DNA of 38,756 bases from an uncultured Butyricicoccus sp. (GTDB lineage Bacteria; Bacillota; Clostridia; Oscillospirales; Butyricicoccaceae): the NCBI GenBank assembly GCA_959018045.1, contig CAUEJN010000005.1, positions 1 to 38,756 on the forward strand, given 5' to 3'. Below the pieces are notes generated by a model. That model searched no databases. It saw only the letters and a list, made by a program, of their open reading frames with translations, and was not told where the DNA came from. Below, one piece after another: positions 14,875 to 23,684 of this stretch. The position numbers were made by a program, and so were the translations under genes. How positions within the stretch are numbered: position 1 is the first letter of the stretch; each line of letters begins with the position of its first letter.

Positions 14875-15882
14875 TTACGCGACCAGCATCCAGGACAGGA
14901 TACACATAACAACCGTAATACCCGCAAACACGAATACAATTTTTTTCTCACCCCAGCCGCACATCTCAAAGTGGTGATGGATGGGTGCCATCTTGAACAG
15001 GCGCTTGCCGTGGGTGGCCTTGAAGTAGGTCACCTGCAAGACCACAGAGACGGTCTCGATGAGGTAGATGAGACCGACCGGGATGAGCAGCAGCGGCTGA
15101 CCGGCTGCAAACGCCAGACCAGCGACCGCACCGCCCAAAAACAGCGAGCCGGTGTCACCCATAAAGACCTTGGCCGGGTTAAAGTTATAAATGAGGAAGG
15201 CGCACAGGGCACCGATCAGCGCACCCGCGAACACGGTCGCGCCCAGGTTGCCCACAGCGTGGTTCAGTGCCGTAAAGAATACCGCAACCGGCAGGGTGAC
15301 GCCTGCCGCCAGGCCGTCGATGCCGTCGGTCAGATTGACCGCGTTGTTCTCGGCCACGATGGCGAAGATCGCGAAGATCAGATAGACAATCCATGGCAGG
15401 GTCAGCGTGATGCCGGTACCCGGAATGGGCAGGTACACGCCGCCGTTCTCGGCCATCGGCAGATCGCCCGCCAGATGCAGCAGCGACACGAAGACCGCTG
15501 CGACCACGATCTGAAGCAGCAGCTTCTGCTTGGGGGTCAGGCCGGCATTTTCCTTCTTCTTGATCTTGGCCCAGTCATCGACAAAGCCGACGCAGCCGTA
15601 AGCCACAGCCAGCAGCCAGACCGAGAAAAAGCTGCCCACACCCACGCTGCCGCCGGTGAACACGCCGAGCGCAATGGCGGTCACCAGCATGGCGGCCGTA
15701 ATGCCGATCATGAACATAAAGCCGCCCATGGTCGGGGTGTACTGCTTATTCATGTGCCACTTCGGGCCGATTTCCAGAATCTTCTGGCCGAATTTCTGCT
15801 TTTGCAGCCAGCGAATGACCGGCTTGCCGATGACGGCCGTCACCACAAAGGCAACAATCGCCGCGAGCAGGATGGTTTTCAT
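14875..15882 (-). CDS. mraY: MraY, phospho-MurNAc-pentapeptide translocase
   Basis: Integral membrane enzyme making lipid I from UDP-MurNAc-pentapeptide and undecaprenyl phosphate. 335 residues, about ten helices. The catalytic signatures are all visible: FVDDWAKI (the Asp pair), NAVNLTDGIDGLAAG, IYNFNPAKVFMGDTGSLFLGG and the histidine loop MAPIHHHFE. It overlaps murF by four bases (ATGA), so the two are translationally coupled. Twenty-seven bases separate it from ftsW. Confidence 0.98.
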   Translation of the reverse strand: MKTILLAAIVAFVVTAVIGKPVIRWLQKQKFGQKILEIGPKWHMNKQYTPTMGGFMFMIGITAAMLVTAIALGVFTGGSVGVGSFFSVWLLAVAYGCVGFVDDWAKIKKKENAGLTPKQKLLLQIVVAAVFVSLLHLAGDLPMAENGGVYLPIPGTGITLTLPWIVYLIFAIFAIVAENNAVNLTDGIDGLAAGVTLPVAVFFTALNHAVGNLGATVFAGALIGALCAFLIYNFNPAKVFMGDTGSLFLGGAVAGLAFAAGQPLLLIPVGLIYLIETVSVVLQVTYFKATHGKRLFKMAPIHHHFEMCGWGEKKIVFVFAGITVVMCILSWMLVA

Positions 15883-17252
15883 CGTTCAACTTCCTCCCCC
15901 AGGAACAGTTTCAAAGCATTTTCCATTTTCATCGCACGGCTGCCCTTGAACAGCAGTGCATCCCCCGGCTGTGCCGCCGCACGCAGTGCCTCAGCCAGCG
16001 TTTCATGCGTGTCAAAGCACGCGATGCGCGTCGCGTCCATACCGGCCTCGATTGCACCCTCCTTGAGGTAAGCGGTGTCCGGGCCGTAGGCGAACAGGTA
16101 GTCGGCGTACTGTGCTGCTGCCCGTCCGGCTCTGCGATGGCCGTCAGGTGCGTAATCGCCCAGCTCGCCCATGCAGCCCAGCACGGCAAAGCGGCGCCCC
16201 CCCGCCATCTCACCGAGCACGCGCAGCGCGGCTTCCATCGAGTCCGGGCTGGCGTTGTAGCAGTCCTGATAGATGGCAAAGCCGTTTTTCTCATATCGCT
16301 GCTCGCGCATGCCGACCGGACGGTACGCCGCAAGGCCTGCAGCCATGTCGTCGCCGTCCAGACCGAGCAGCCAGCCGCAGGCAGCAGCAGCCAGTGCGTT
16401 GCCCACGTTGTGGGTGCCCTGGGATGTGACCTCGACCGTCTTTCTGCCCTCCGGCCAGATGAGCGTGAAGCGCAGCGTACCGTCGATGCACGAGATATCC
16501 TCGGCACGGAACTCACAGTCCGGATTGCTCTGTCCGAACCACACGATGCGGCCGAACAAGCGGTCTTTCTGCTCCCACAAGAGCGGCTCGTCGCCGTTTA
16601 GCACCGCGATGCCGCCGCGCGCGGCCAATCCCTCGAGAATTTCCATTTTTGCACGGCAAATGCCCTCACGCGAGCCCAAAAACTCGATGTGAGAGGTGCC
16701 GATCATGGTGATGACCGCGATATTGGGCTGGCCGCAGGCCGCCATCGCCGCGATCTCGCCAAAGGCCGACATGCCCATCTCAAAGACCGCCGCCTCGGTG
16801 TTTTCGTCCATTTTCAGTGCGGTCAGCGGCATACCGATGGTGTTATTCAGGTTGCCCTGGGTCTTGAGCGTGTCGTATCGCTCGGACAGCACCGATGCGA
16901 TCATCTCCTTGGTGGTTGTCTTGCCCACCGAGCCGGTGACCGCGACAACCGGGCAGTCAAACTGCGCCCGGTATCCGCCCGCGAGGTCGAGCAGGCCTTG
17001 GCGGGTATCCTCGACGTAGAGTGCGGGAATCGAATAGGTTTCGTCCTTGCGGTGGGTCAGAACTGCGGCGGCGCCGCGCTCGATAGCCTGACCGATGAAG
17101 TCATGTCCGTCGAACCGTTCGCCCTTGATCGCCACGAACAGGCTCCCCGGACCTGCCTCGCGTGCATCGCGCACGACGCTTGTGATGACCGGGTCGGCCG
17201 TGCATGTGCCGCCCGTCCAGGCCGCAGCCTCTGACAGGGTAAATTGCTGCAT
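15879..17252 (-). CDS. murF: MurF, UDP-MurNAc-tripeptide D-alanyl-D-alanine ligase
   Basis: Cytoplasmic ATP-dependent ligase adding D-Ala-D-Ala to UDP-MurNAc-tripeptide. 457 residues. The N-terminal domain recognises the UDP sugar (SVVRDAREAGPGSLFVAIKG), the P-loop is GSVGKTT at 107-113, and the central domain has LNNTIGMPLTAL and FEMGMSAFGEIA typical of MurF. The C-terminal ligand domain has YNASPDSMEAALRVL. It follows murE by 44 bases and overlaps mraY. Confidence 0.97.
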   Translation of the reverse strand: MQQFTLSEAAAWTGGTCTADPVITSVVRDAREAGPGSLFVAIKGERFDGHDFIGQAIERGAAAVLTHRKDETYSIPALYVEDTRQGLLDLAGGYRAQFDCPVVAVTGSVGKTTTKEMIASVLSERYDTLKTQGNLNNTIGMPLTALKMDENTEAAVFEMGMSAFGEIAAMAACGQPNIAVITMIGTSHIEFLGSREGICRAKMEILEGLAARGGIAVLNGDEPLLWEQKDRLFGRIVWFGQSNPDCEFRAEDISCIDGTLRFTLIWPEGRKTVEVTSQGTHNVGNALAAAACGWLLGLDGDDMAAGLAAYRPVGMREQRYEKNGFAIYQDCYNASPDSMEAALRVLGEMAGGRRFAVLGCMGELGDYAPDGHRRAGRAAAQYADYLFAYGPDTAYLKEGAIEAGMDATRIACFDTHETLAEALRAAAQPGDALLFKGSRAMKMENALKLFLGEEVER

Positions 17253-17296
17253 CTCTTTCTATGCCCCTTTTTGTTCTTTTTATCGGCAAAACCGTT

Positions 17297-18742
17297 TTAT
17301 ACGTTCTTTTCCTTGAAATAATCTGCCACGATCTCGCGCTCGTCCATGTGGTGCTTGACGTGGTCGATCTCCTGATAGGTCTCGTGACCCTTGCCCATGA
17401 GCACGATCACGTCGTCCTTCTGGGCGATGTCCAGCGCGTGATAGATGGCCGCGCGGCGGTCACAGATCACGTCCACCGGCACCTTGGCATCCTTCATACC
17501 GGCTACGATGTCCTCGATGATGGCCTCGGGCTGCTCGGTACGCGGGTTATCCGAGGTGACGATGCAGTAGTCGGACAGCTCTGCCGCCAGATGACCCATG
17601 ATCGGGCGCTTGGTGCGGTCGCGGTCGCCGCCGCAGCCGAACAGCGCAATCACTCTGCCCTTGGCAAAGCCGCGCACGGTGCGCAGGATGTTGGACACGC
17701 CGTCGGGTGCGTGGGCGTAGTCGATGAGTACGGTGTAGTCGGTGTCGGTCGGTACGACCTCGGCACGACCCTTGACGCCGTGTGCGGTACCCAAAGCGCG
17801 GGCTGCGTGCTCGAGCGGCACGCCCAGTGCAACGCACACGCCCAGCGCTGCCAGTGCGTTCTCTACCGAGAAATGACCGGGAATGCCCAGCGATACGCGG
17901 GCAATCGCGTGGCGGGTCGCTGCAACGAAGGACACGCCCGACGCGCCCAGCTCGATATTCTTAGCCGACAGGTCGGCTGCGTCCTTGTCTGCCGAGAAGG
18001 TCAGGCAGGGACAGGTCGCGTCCGCGAGCATCTTGTCTGCAACCGGGTCGTCGAGATTTACGACACCCTTGTCGGAGATCGTGAACAGCTTAGCCTTGGC
18101 CTCGCGGTAGGCCTCCATGGTCTTATGGAAGTCCAGATGATCCTGAGTCAGGTTGGTGAACGCGCCGACGGCGAAGCGCACGCCGCGCACGCGGTCGAGT
18201 ACCAGCGAGTGCGACGAGACTTCCATGACGCAGTGCGTGCAGCCAGCCTCGGCCATGCGTGCAAACAGCGCCTGCAGCTCGTAGGACTCGGGCGTGGTGC
18301 GCTCGGTCGGGATGACCTCGTCGCCAATCATGTTCTGATTGGTGCCGATCAGGCCAACCTTGTGACCCTCGGCTTCCAGAATGTGTTTAATCAGCGTGGT
18401 GGTCGTGGTCTTGCCGTTGGTGCCGGTCACGCCGACCATGGTGAGCTTGCGCGAGGGATGGTCGAAGCGGTTGCCCGCGATGTCGGCCAGGGCAGCTCTG
18501 GCATCGGGGACGATGACCGCCGGGATGCCCTTGCCTGCCTGCTCGCACACGACTGCGACCGCGCCCTTCTTGAGGGCCATGCCGATATAGGCATGGCCGT
18601 CGGTGGCGAAGCCGCGCACGGCGACGAACAGGTCACCCGGCTGGACGGCACGCGAGTCATAGCGCACCTCGCGGATGTCGATATCCAGATCGACCGCAGT
18701 GTAGGTGAACGGGATATCCTTCAGTAAATCTCTCAGTTTCAT
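17297..18742 (-). CDS. murE: MurE, UDP-MurNAc-tripeptide synthetase (meso-DAP type)
   Basis: Adds the third residue to UDP-MurNAc-L-Ala-D-Glu. 481 residues. The P-loop GTNGKTT is at 107-113 and the carbamylated-lysine region (SSHSLVLDRVRG, FTNLTQDHLDFH) is intact. The specificity motif DNPR is at 398-401, which in this family marks meso-diaminopimelate as the amino acid. Start at 18742: GAGG overlaps the earlier ATG at 18754, so only the second ATG has proper spacing. Member of the division cluster between ftsI and murF. Confidence 0.97.
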   Translation of the reverse strand: MKLRDLLKDIPFTYTAVDLDIDIREVRYDSRAVQPGDLFVAVRGFATDGHAYIGMALKKGAVAVVCEQAGKGIPAVIVPDARAALADIAGNRFDHPSRKLTMVGVTGTNGKTTTTTLIKHILEAEGHKVGLIGTNQNMIGDEVIPTERTTPESYELQALFARMAEAGCTHCVMEVSSHSLVLDRVRGVRFAVGAFTNLTQDHLDFHKTMEAYREAKAKLFTISDKGVVNLDDPVADKMLADATCPCLTFSADKDAADLSAKNIELGASGVSFVAATRHAIARVSLGIPGHFSVENALAALGVCVALGVPLEHAARALGTAHGVKGRAEVVPTDTDYTVLIDYAHAPDGVSNILRTVRGFAKGRVIALFGCGGDRDRTKRPIMGHLAAELSDYCIVTSDNPRTEQPEAIIEDIVAGMKDAKVPVDVICDRRAAIYHALDIAQKDDVIVLMGKGHETYQEIDHVKHHMDEREIVADYFKEKNV

Positions 18743-18763
18743 AGAGAACCTCATTTCTTATAC

Positions 18764-21262
18764 TTAGCGGTCGTTTACGCCCTCAGTGTTGGAAAACTCG
18801 ACCTCGATGACCGTGCCGACCGACACCTTGGTGCCCGCGGCAGGATTCTGCTTGATGGCAGTGGTCTGCCAGTTGTATTTGCTCGACGCTACGCCCGTAC
18901 GGCGCAGGTACAGGTTATTGTTCTTGAGAACGGCCTCGACTTCCTCGGGTGCGCGGCCAACCAGATTGGGCACGGTGACCGGCTCGGTAGTCTTGGTGCG
19001 GTCGCCCAGATAAATAATCATCTGGCTGTCAATCGGTACCTTCTGACCGGCACTCGGCACCTGATCGCTGACCGTATCGCCCTCGCCCAGGAATCGATAG
19101 GTCAGACCGGCGCTCTCGGCTGCCGCAGCTGCCTCATCCTTGGTCATGTCGATGATGCGCGGCGTGCTGACCTCGCGGCGGTCGGCTTCGGTCTCGTCGT
19201 ATACCGGCTCGACACCGATGTACGGCAGGACGTCATTCATAACACGGCCGACAACCGGTGCGGCAATCGCACCGCCGCCGTGGGTTGCCTCGTTGGGCAG
19301 GTCAGAGATGATGACCAGAACGGCAATCTGCGGGTCGTCCATGGGCGCGACACCGGTAAAGGATGCGGTAAAGCGCTGTTCATCAAGCGGTGTACCCGGC
19401 AGAGACAGCTCGGACGTTGCGGTCTTACCGCCGATGCGGTAGCCTGCAACGTAGGCGTTCTGGCCAGTACCCTGCGAGACAACCTTCTCCATGGCCTCGC
19501 GCATGTATGCCGAGGTGTCGGCCGAGATGACCTGACGCTTGACCTCGGTCTCGATAGACTGTTTGACCGTGCCGTCGGCGTTCAGAATCTCCTTGACCAC
19601 GTGCGGGGTCTTGAGCTTGCCATCGTCGACGATGGCGCAGACGGTGGACAGCATCTGAATAGGAGAAACCTTAAAACGCTGACCGAAAGACGCGGTCATC
19701 AGGGTACTCTTGGTCTTTTGCAGGGACTCCAGGGTGTGCATATCGACGCCCAAGATGGAGTCACGCTCACCCGGCAGGTCGATGCCGGTACGATTAAGCA
19801 GACCGAATGCATCAAAATACTCATAGAACGCGTCCGCACCCAACTGTGATACCATCTGCATCATAGCGACGTTGCACGAATTCATAACCGCTTCGGTCAG
19901 AGTCTGCTGGCCATGACCTTCGAGCTTATGGCACTTAATGACGGTCTCGGAGTCGACGCGCAGCGAGCCGCCGCAGAAGAACGTGCTGTTGGAGTTTACC
20001 GCCTGTTCCTCGTAGGCCGAGGCGACGGTGAGCAGCTTAAAGACCGAACCGGGCTCATACATGTCGGTAACCGGCTTGATCTTCCACATGTCGCTCAGCG
20101 CGGTGACGCGCAGATCGTCCAGAATGCTGATATATTCTTCATTATTTGCGATGCTCTCGCTCAGGTTGTTGACACCGCCCGACTTAAACCACTCGTCCGA
20201 GGGCAGGTTATTCGTGTCCATGCCCTTTTCGGTCAGTGTCTCTATCAGATCGGACTTCATGGTCGCAATCTGCTGTTCGTTGTTGATGATACGCGGGGTA
20301 TTGGGGTCGAAGTCGGGCAGCTCGGCCAGCGCCAGAATGTCGCCGGTCTTGACGTCCATAACGATGCCCGATACGCCGCCGCGTGCCTGCGGGTTGTCGG
20401 CCAGTGCGGTTTCCAGCTGCTTTTCCAGCATTTCCTGAATGGTCGAGTCGATGGTCAGCACGATGGAATTGCCGTCCTGTGCCGGGACGTACTGCTCAGC
20501 CTCAACCGGCAGATTGCCGCCCGCCGAGTCTGCCGCACGCACGACGCGGCCGGACGAGCCGGCAAGCTCGCTCTCGTACTGAAGCTCGATACCCGACTGG
20601 CCGGTCGGGATTTCGCTCTCGTTCATAAAGCCGATGACCTGAGAGGCAAACGAACCCATGGGATAATACCGGCGATAGTCGTCGACAAAACCGATCAGGC
20701 CGCTGTAAATGAACGCCTCGTCCGAATACGTACCCTGTCCGTCGTTGGCCTGGATGCGCTTAGTGTCCTCGTCATAGGCTTTCTTTGCCTCGCTGATCTT
20801 AGCGCGCAGCTGGTCTGCGACCTCTTTTTCCACGCCGTATGCGACACTCAGGCCACCCTGGCTGGTCTTCTGTGCCTTTTGCAGCACGGTATCGTAGTCC
20901 ACGCCCAGCACTTCGGATAAGAGCTGTGCGACGCGCTCCTGCTGCTCCTCTACCGGGATTTTCAGCACCTTGCTGTTGGTGTTATCACTGCTCTCGAACT
21001 GCCGGGGATAGATCTCGACGCGCTCGGTGCTGGCCGAGACCGCAAGTTCGGTCATGTTGCTGTCGTAAATGGTGCCGCGTTTGGGCTGCAAGATGGTGTC
21101 GCGGGTCTGGAGCGAATTGGCCTTGGTGTTATAGTAATCGTACTGGTAAACCTGCATCCACAACAGACGCACGACAACTGCGGAAAAACCGATGGTGCAG
21201 GCGACGGCAGCCAGCGCAGCCATGCGCCGCTGCATTTCCTTTCCCGGTCCTTTGATGGGCAT
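18764..21262 (-). CDS. ftsI: Class B penicillin-binding protein with PASTA domains (FtsI/SpoVD)
   Basis: Septal transpeptidase partner of FtsW. 832 residues: membrane anchor at about 15-36, dimerisation domain to about 250, transpeptidase domain, then two PASTA domains (about 702-754 and 761-826). Active-site motifs are SVFK (406-409) and SCN (462-464). The third motif reads KTA (613-615, GGKTATSE) instead of the usual KTG; the codon is clearly GCA. The insertion with EKGMDTNNLPSDEWFK before the active site is seen in SpoVD-like proteins. GGAGGA lies before the ATG at 21262. PASTA domains plus spore genes nearby allow either a vegetative FtsI or a SpoVD role. Confidence 0.93.
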   Translation of the reverse strand: MPIKGPGKEMQRRMAALAAVACTIGFSAVVVRLLWMQVYQYDYYNTKANSLQTRDTILQPKRGTIYDSNMTELAVSASTERVEIYPRQFESSDNTNSKVLKIPVEEQQERVAQLLSEVLGVDYDTVLQKAQKTSQGGLSVAYGVEKEVADQLRAKISEAKKAYDEDTKRIQANDGQGTYSDEAFIYSGLIGFVDDYRRYYPMGSFASQVIGFMNESEIPTGQSGIELQYESELAGSSGRVVRAADSAGGNLPVEAEQYVPAQDGNSIVLTIDSTIQEMLEKQLETALADNPQARGGVSGIVMDVKTGDILALAELPDFDPNTPRIINNEQQIATMKSDLIETLTEKGMDTNNLPSDEWFKSGGVNNLSESIANNEEYISILDDLRVTALSDMWKIKPVTDMYEPGSVFKLLTVASAYEEQAVNSNSTFFCGGSLRVDSETVIKCHKLEGHGQQTLTEAVMNSCNVAMMQMVSQLGADAFYEYFDAFGLLNRTGIDLPGERDSILGVDMHTLESLQKTKSTLMTASFGQRFKVSPIQMLSTVCAIVDDGKLKTPHVVKEILNADGTVKQSIETEVKRQVISADTSAYMREAMEKVVSQGTGQNAYVAGYRIGGKTATSELSLPGTPLDEQRFTASFTGVAPMDDPQIAVLVIISDLPNEATHGGGAIAAPVVGRVMNDVLPYIGVEPVYDETEADRREVSTPRIIDMTKDEAAAAAESAGLTYRFLGEGDTVSDQVPSAGQKVPIDSQMIIYLGDRTKTTEPVTVPNLVGRAPEEVEAVLKNNNLYLRRTGVASSKYNWQTTAIKQNPAAGTKVSVGTVIEVEFSNTEGVNDR

Positions 21263-21284
21263 AAGCGTGATTCCTCCGTCAAAA

Positions 21285-21328
21285 TCAGAAAAAAGAAGGA
21301 GTCAGAAGTGTTTGACACCTCTCACTCC
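21285..21328 (-). terminator. Terminator-like hairpin between ftsL and ftsI
   Basis: Minus strand: GGAGTGAGAGGTGT (21328-21315), loop CAA, ACACTTCTGACTCC (21311-21298), then TTCTTTTTTCTG. The 14-bp stem has one mismatch and one G-U pair. It has the form of an intrinsic terminator but lies inside the division operon, 23 bases before the ftsI ribosome region, so it would lower or regulate transcription of all downstream wall genes. Confidence 0.7.
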
Positions 21329-21353
21329 CGTAGTATCTATCTTATTGCGGGGC

Positions 21354-21938
21354 TCAGCGCAGATATTCCAAAAGAGCGGTGAAACCGCGCACGAGCGAAC
21401 CGACCACGCCGCCGGTCACGGGCGCAGAGGCCGAGACCTCAATGCCGCCCTCGCCCGCCAGCTCGATGTATTCGATCTGGCTGCTGTTGAGCTTCACCAT
21501 ACCCAGGGTATTTTCTGCGTAATCCGCAATGTACTCCGCGCTGTACTGCTGTTCATACTTGCTCATGAGCGATACGTGTTCACTCTCGAGCGTCTTCAGG
21601 TCGGCCTCACAGGACGAAAGCTTGTGGGTCTCGACCGTCAGCAGCATTTGCGAATAGATCAGGCAAACACATACCGCCGCAACGAAAATGGCGCAGAACA
21701 GGCGCGCCGGCGTCACCAGTCGGATATGCTGCCGGATACGGGCCCCCTTTTTGGTTTTCTTCGCCTTGCGGGCATTCTGTGTCCCTTGCTTGGATGCCGG
21801 CTGTCTGCCCACCGGCTCCCGTCTCTCAGTCTGCGTCGGCTTCTTGCGTGCCGACTCTTCAAAACGGCTGGTATCCAGCTGGTTTGGCGATGATGCGGCG
21901 TCCAGCCGATAGGCAACGCTTTCGCGGCTTGCTTTCAT
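21354..21938 (-). CDS. ftsL: FtsL-like divisome protein
   Basis: Small bitopic division protein placed between rsmH and ftsI, the standard ftsL position. 194 residues: a basic cytoplasmic tail (1-77, many Arg, Lys, Gln), one membrane helix (about 78-100, ARLFCAIFVAAVCVCLIYSQ), then a coiled-coil (THKLSSCEADLKTLESEHVS) and the NTLGMVKLN-type end common to FtsL/DivIC. A Gly/Ala/Val-rich extension follows. Start at 21938 with GAGGAG eight bases upstream. Sequence similarity within FtsL is low, so the call rests on topology and synteny. Confidence 0.8.
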   Translation of the reverse strand: MKASRESVAYRLDAASSPNQLDTSRFEESARKKPTQTERREPVGRQPASKQGTQNARKAKKTKKGARIRQHIRLVTPARLFCAIFVAAVCVCLIYSQMLLTVETHKLSSCEADLKTLESEHVSLMSKYEQQYSAEYIADYAENTLGMVKLNSSQIEYIELAGEGGIEVSASAPVTGGVVGSLVRGFTALLEYLR

Positions 21939-21970
21939 AACATGGACTCCTCTCGGTTTGTTGAACCCCT

Positions 21971-22909
21971 TCAAATCTTTTCACACACACGCAGCTTTGC
22001 GCTTCGTGCGCGGGCGTTCTCGGCCAGTTCCCCGCTGTCCGGAACGATCGGTTTGCGCGTGATAATCTTGACGCGCGGTTTCCGGCCGCATACGCAGACC
22101 GGGAAATCCTTCGGGCAGATACAGCCCTGCGCCGCCTTCTGGAAGGCGGCCTTTACAATGCGGTCTTCCAGCGAGTGGAAGGTGATGACTGCCAGACGGC
22201 CGCCCGGGGCGAGCACGTCAATGGCCTTGTCCATCGCCTCTGCGACCGCGCCCAGTTCGTCATTGACCGCGATGCGGATGGCCTGGAAGCTGCGCTTTGC
22301 CGGATGCTGCTTTTCGCGCTTGGCCTTGGCCGGCATGGCGCTCTTGATGATGTCCACCAGTTCCAATGTGGTCTCGATCGGCTTTTCCGCGCGGCGGCGC
22401 TCGATGGCGGCCGCGATGAGCGGCGCGTAGCGCTCCTCGCCGTACTCAAAGAGAATGCGGCGGATGTCCTCGCGGCTCCAGGTGTTGACCACGTCGTAGG
22501 CGGTCAGCGCCTGCTGACGGTCCATGCGCATGTCAAGCGGTGCGTCCTGCATGTAGGAGAATCCGCGCTCGCCGTGGTCGAGCTGGGGCGAGGACACGCC
22601 GAGGTCAAACAGGATGCCGTCGGCCTTGTCGAAGCCCTCGCGTGCGAGCACCTCGTCGAGTTTGCGGAAATCGCTCTTGCACAGCCGCACGCGCTGGCGC
22701 ACGGGTGCGAGCCGGGTCTCGGCATTTTGCAGCGCCTCATCGTCGCGGTCGATGCACAAAAGCGTACCCGCGTTGGACAGACGGCTTGCGATGTGATAGG
22801 AATGCCCTGCACCGCCGAGCGTCGCGTCGATGTACACGCCGTCCGGCCGGATGTTCAGCGCATCCAAGCAGGGCTCAAGTAAAATGCTGATATGAAAAAA
22901 TTCGTTCAT
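21971..22909 (-). CDS. rsmH: RsmH, 16S rRNA (cytosine1402-N4)-methyltransferase
   Basis: S-adenosylmethionine-dependent methylase of 16S rRNA C1402, the usual first or second gene of the division cluster. 312 residues from the ATG at 22909. Motifs: DATLGGAGHSYHI (cofactor loop), LLCIDRDDEAL, GILFDLGVSSPQLDHGERGF and PGGRLAVITFHSLEDRIVK, all diagnostic. A TTG at 22921 could add four residues, but no ribosome site supports it. The site before 22909 is also weak (GGA). mraZ, its frequent upstream partner, is not present. Confidence 0.97.
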   Translation of the reverse strand: MNEFFHISILLEPCLDALNIRPDGVYIDATLGGAGHSYHIASRLSNAGTLLCIDRDDEALQNAETRLAPVRQRVRLCKSDFRKLDEVLAREGFDKADGILFDLGVSSPQLDHGERGFSYMQDAPLDMRMDRQQALTAYDVVNTWSREDIRRILFEYGEERYAPLIAAAIERRRAEKPIETTLELVDIIKSAMPAKAKREKQHPAKRSFQAIRIAVNDELGAVAEAMDKAIDVLAPGGRLAVITFHSLEDRIVKAAFQKAAQGCICPKDFPVCVCGRKPRVKIITRKPIVPDSGELAENARARSAKLRVCEKI

Positions 22910-23001
22910 GTCAAAATCCAAATTGAAGTGATACGCCGGCGGGATGGGCCGGGCGTGTGGCAGAACAGGGACGGACAGGAAGCCGCACCCATTCTTGTTT
23001 T

Positions 23002-23030
23002 ATTATAGTCGTTTTGTTACCGAATTGCAA
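23002..23030 (-). promoter_or_regulatory. Sigma-A promoter of the division/cell wall cluster
   Basis: Minus strand -35 TTGCAA (23030-23025), 17-base spacer, -10 TATAAT (23007-23002). It lies about 95 bases before rsmH. No MraZ-type TGGGN direct repeats are seen in the leader. Confidence 0.8.
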
Positions 23031-23159
23031 CCCCTGCGCGCGGCTTTCCGGTGATTTTTAAGCGCGGAATGTGCCGGTTTTTCGTCTATTTTCACGATTT
23101 TTCGAATTTTCGCACATATGTTCGCAATCGTGTCTTTTCCCTGTCCGCGCGCGCCGTCG

Positions 23160-23200
23160 CAAAAAAGAGAAAAGGGAGGACGAAAAATCTCGTCCTCCCC
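23160..23200 (-). terminator. Terminator of the uvrC-rsmD-coaD operon
   Basis: Perfect 10-bp stem GGGAGGACGA/TCGTCCTCCC (23174-23183 with 23190-23199), followed on the minus strand by TTTTCTCTTTTTT. It lies 16 bases after the coiled-coil gene. Confidence 0.85.
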
Positions 23201-23215
23201 CGAAAAATCTGTCTT

Positions 23216-23680
23216 TTAGCCGTTCTTTCCGGCTGCGCGGAACTTTGCGCGCGCCTTCTTGACCTCTTCTGCCGACAGTGCCAGCGCTTCCTCGGTGCGC
23301 TTGAGCGACTCGTCGCAGTACTCGCCCGCAGCGCGGCGCAGCTCTCGCGCCTGAATCTCGGCGTTGCCGATGATTTCCTTGGCACGCTTGCGCGCTTCCT
23401 GCATGATCTCGGTCTTGTTGAGCATCTTGCGTGCCTCTTCCTCCAGGCGCTTGCGCATGGTGTCAAGCTCGCGGCGGCCATCGCTCATCATCTGGTTTTT
23501 CTGCTGTACGATCTCGGCTGCCATCTTGATGTCGGCCGGGAGGGTGCTGCGCAGTTCATCGATCAGGTCGAGCATGCGCTCGCGCTCGATGACGCACTTA
23601 TCGCTCGACAGCGGGAGCGTCCAGGCTTCCTGAACCATCTCCTGGATGTTGTTAATCAGTTCTTCCAGTGCTGCTGCCAT
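23216..23680 (-). CDS. Coiled-coil protein of unknown function
   Basis: 154 residues, almost wholly helical and charged. The middle (about 55-140) is a continuous heptad-like region (ELDTMRKRLEEEARKMLNKT, EARKRAKEIIGNAEIQAREL), similar in look to V/F-type ATPase subunit H or b stalks and to DivIVA-like coiled coils. There is no membrane helix. It starts four bases after the coaD stop and ends just before the operon terminator, so it is the last gene of uvrC-rsmD-coaD. I know similar genes next to coaD/rsmD in other Clostridia but no established role; a peripheral division or scaffold function is only a guess. Confidence 0.7.
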   Translation of the reverse strand: MAAALEELINNIQEMVQEAWTLPLSSDKCVIERERMLDLIDELRSTLPADIKMAAEIVQQKNQMMSDGRRELDTMRKRLEEEARKMLNKTEIMQEARKRAKEIIGNAEIQARELRRAAGEYCDESLKRTEEALALSAEEVKKARAKFRAAGKNG

Positions 23681-23684
23681 AAAG

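Noticed and set aside
17261..18727. Plus-strand ORF of 488 codons opposite murE
   Set aside because: Shadow frame created by codon bias of murE; no start signal and no homologous motif.
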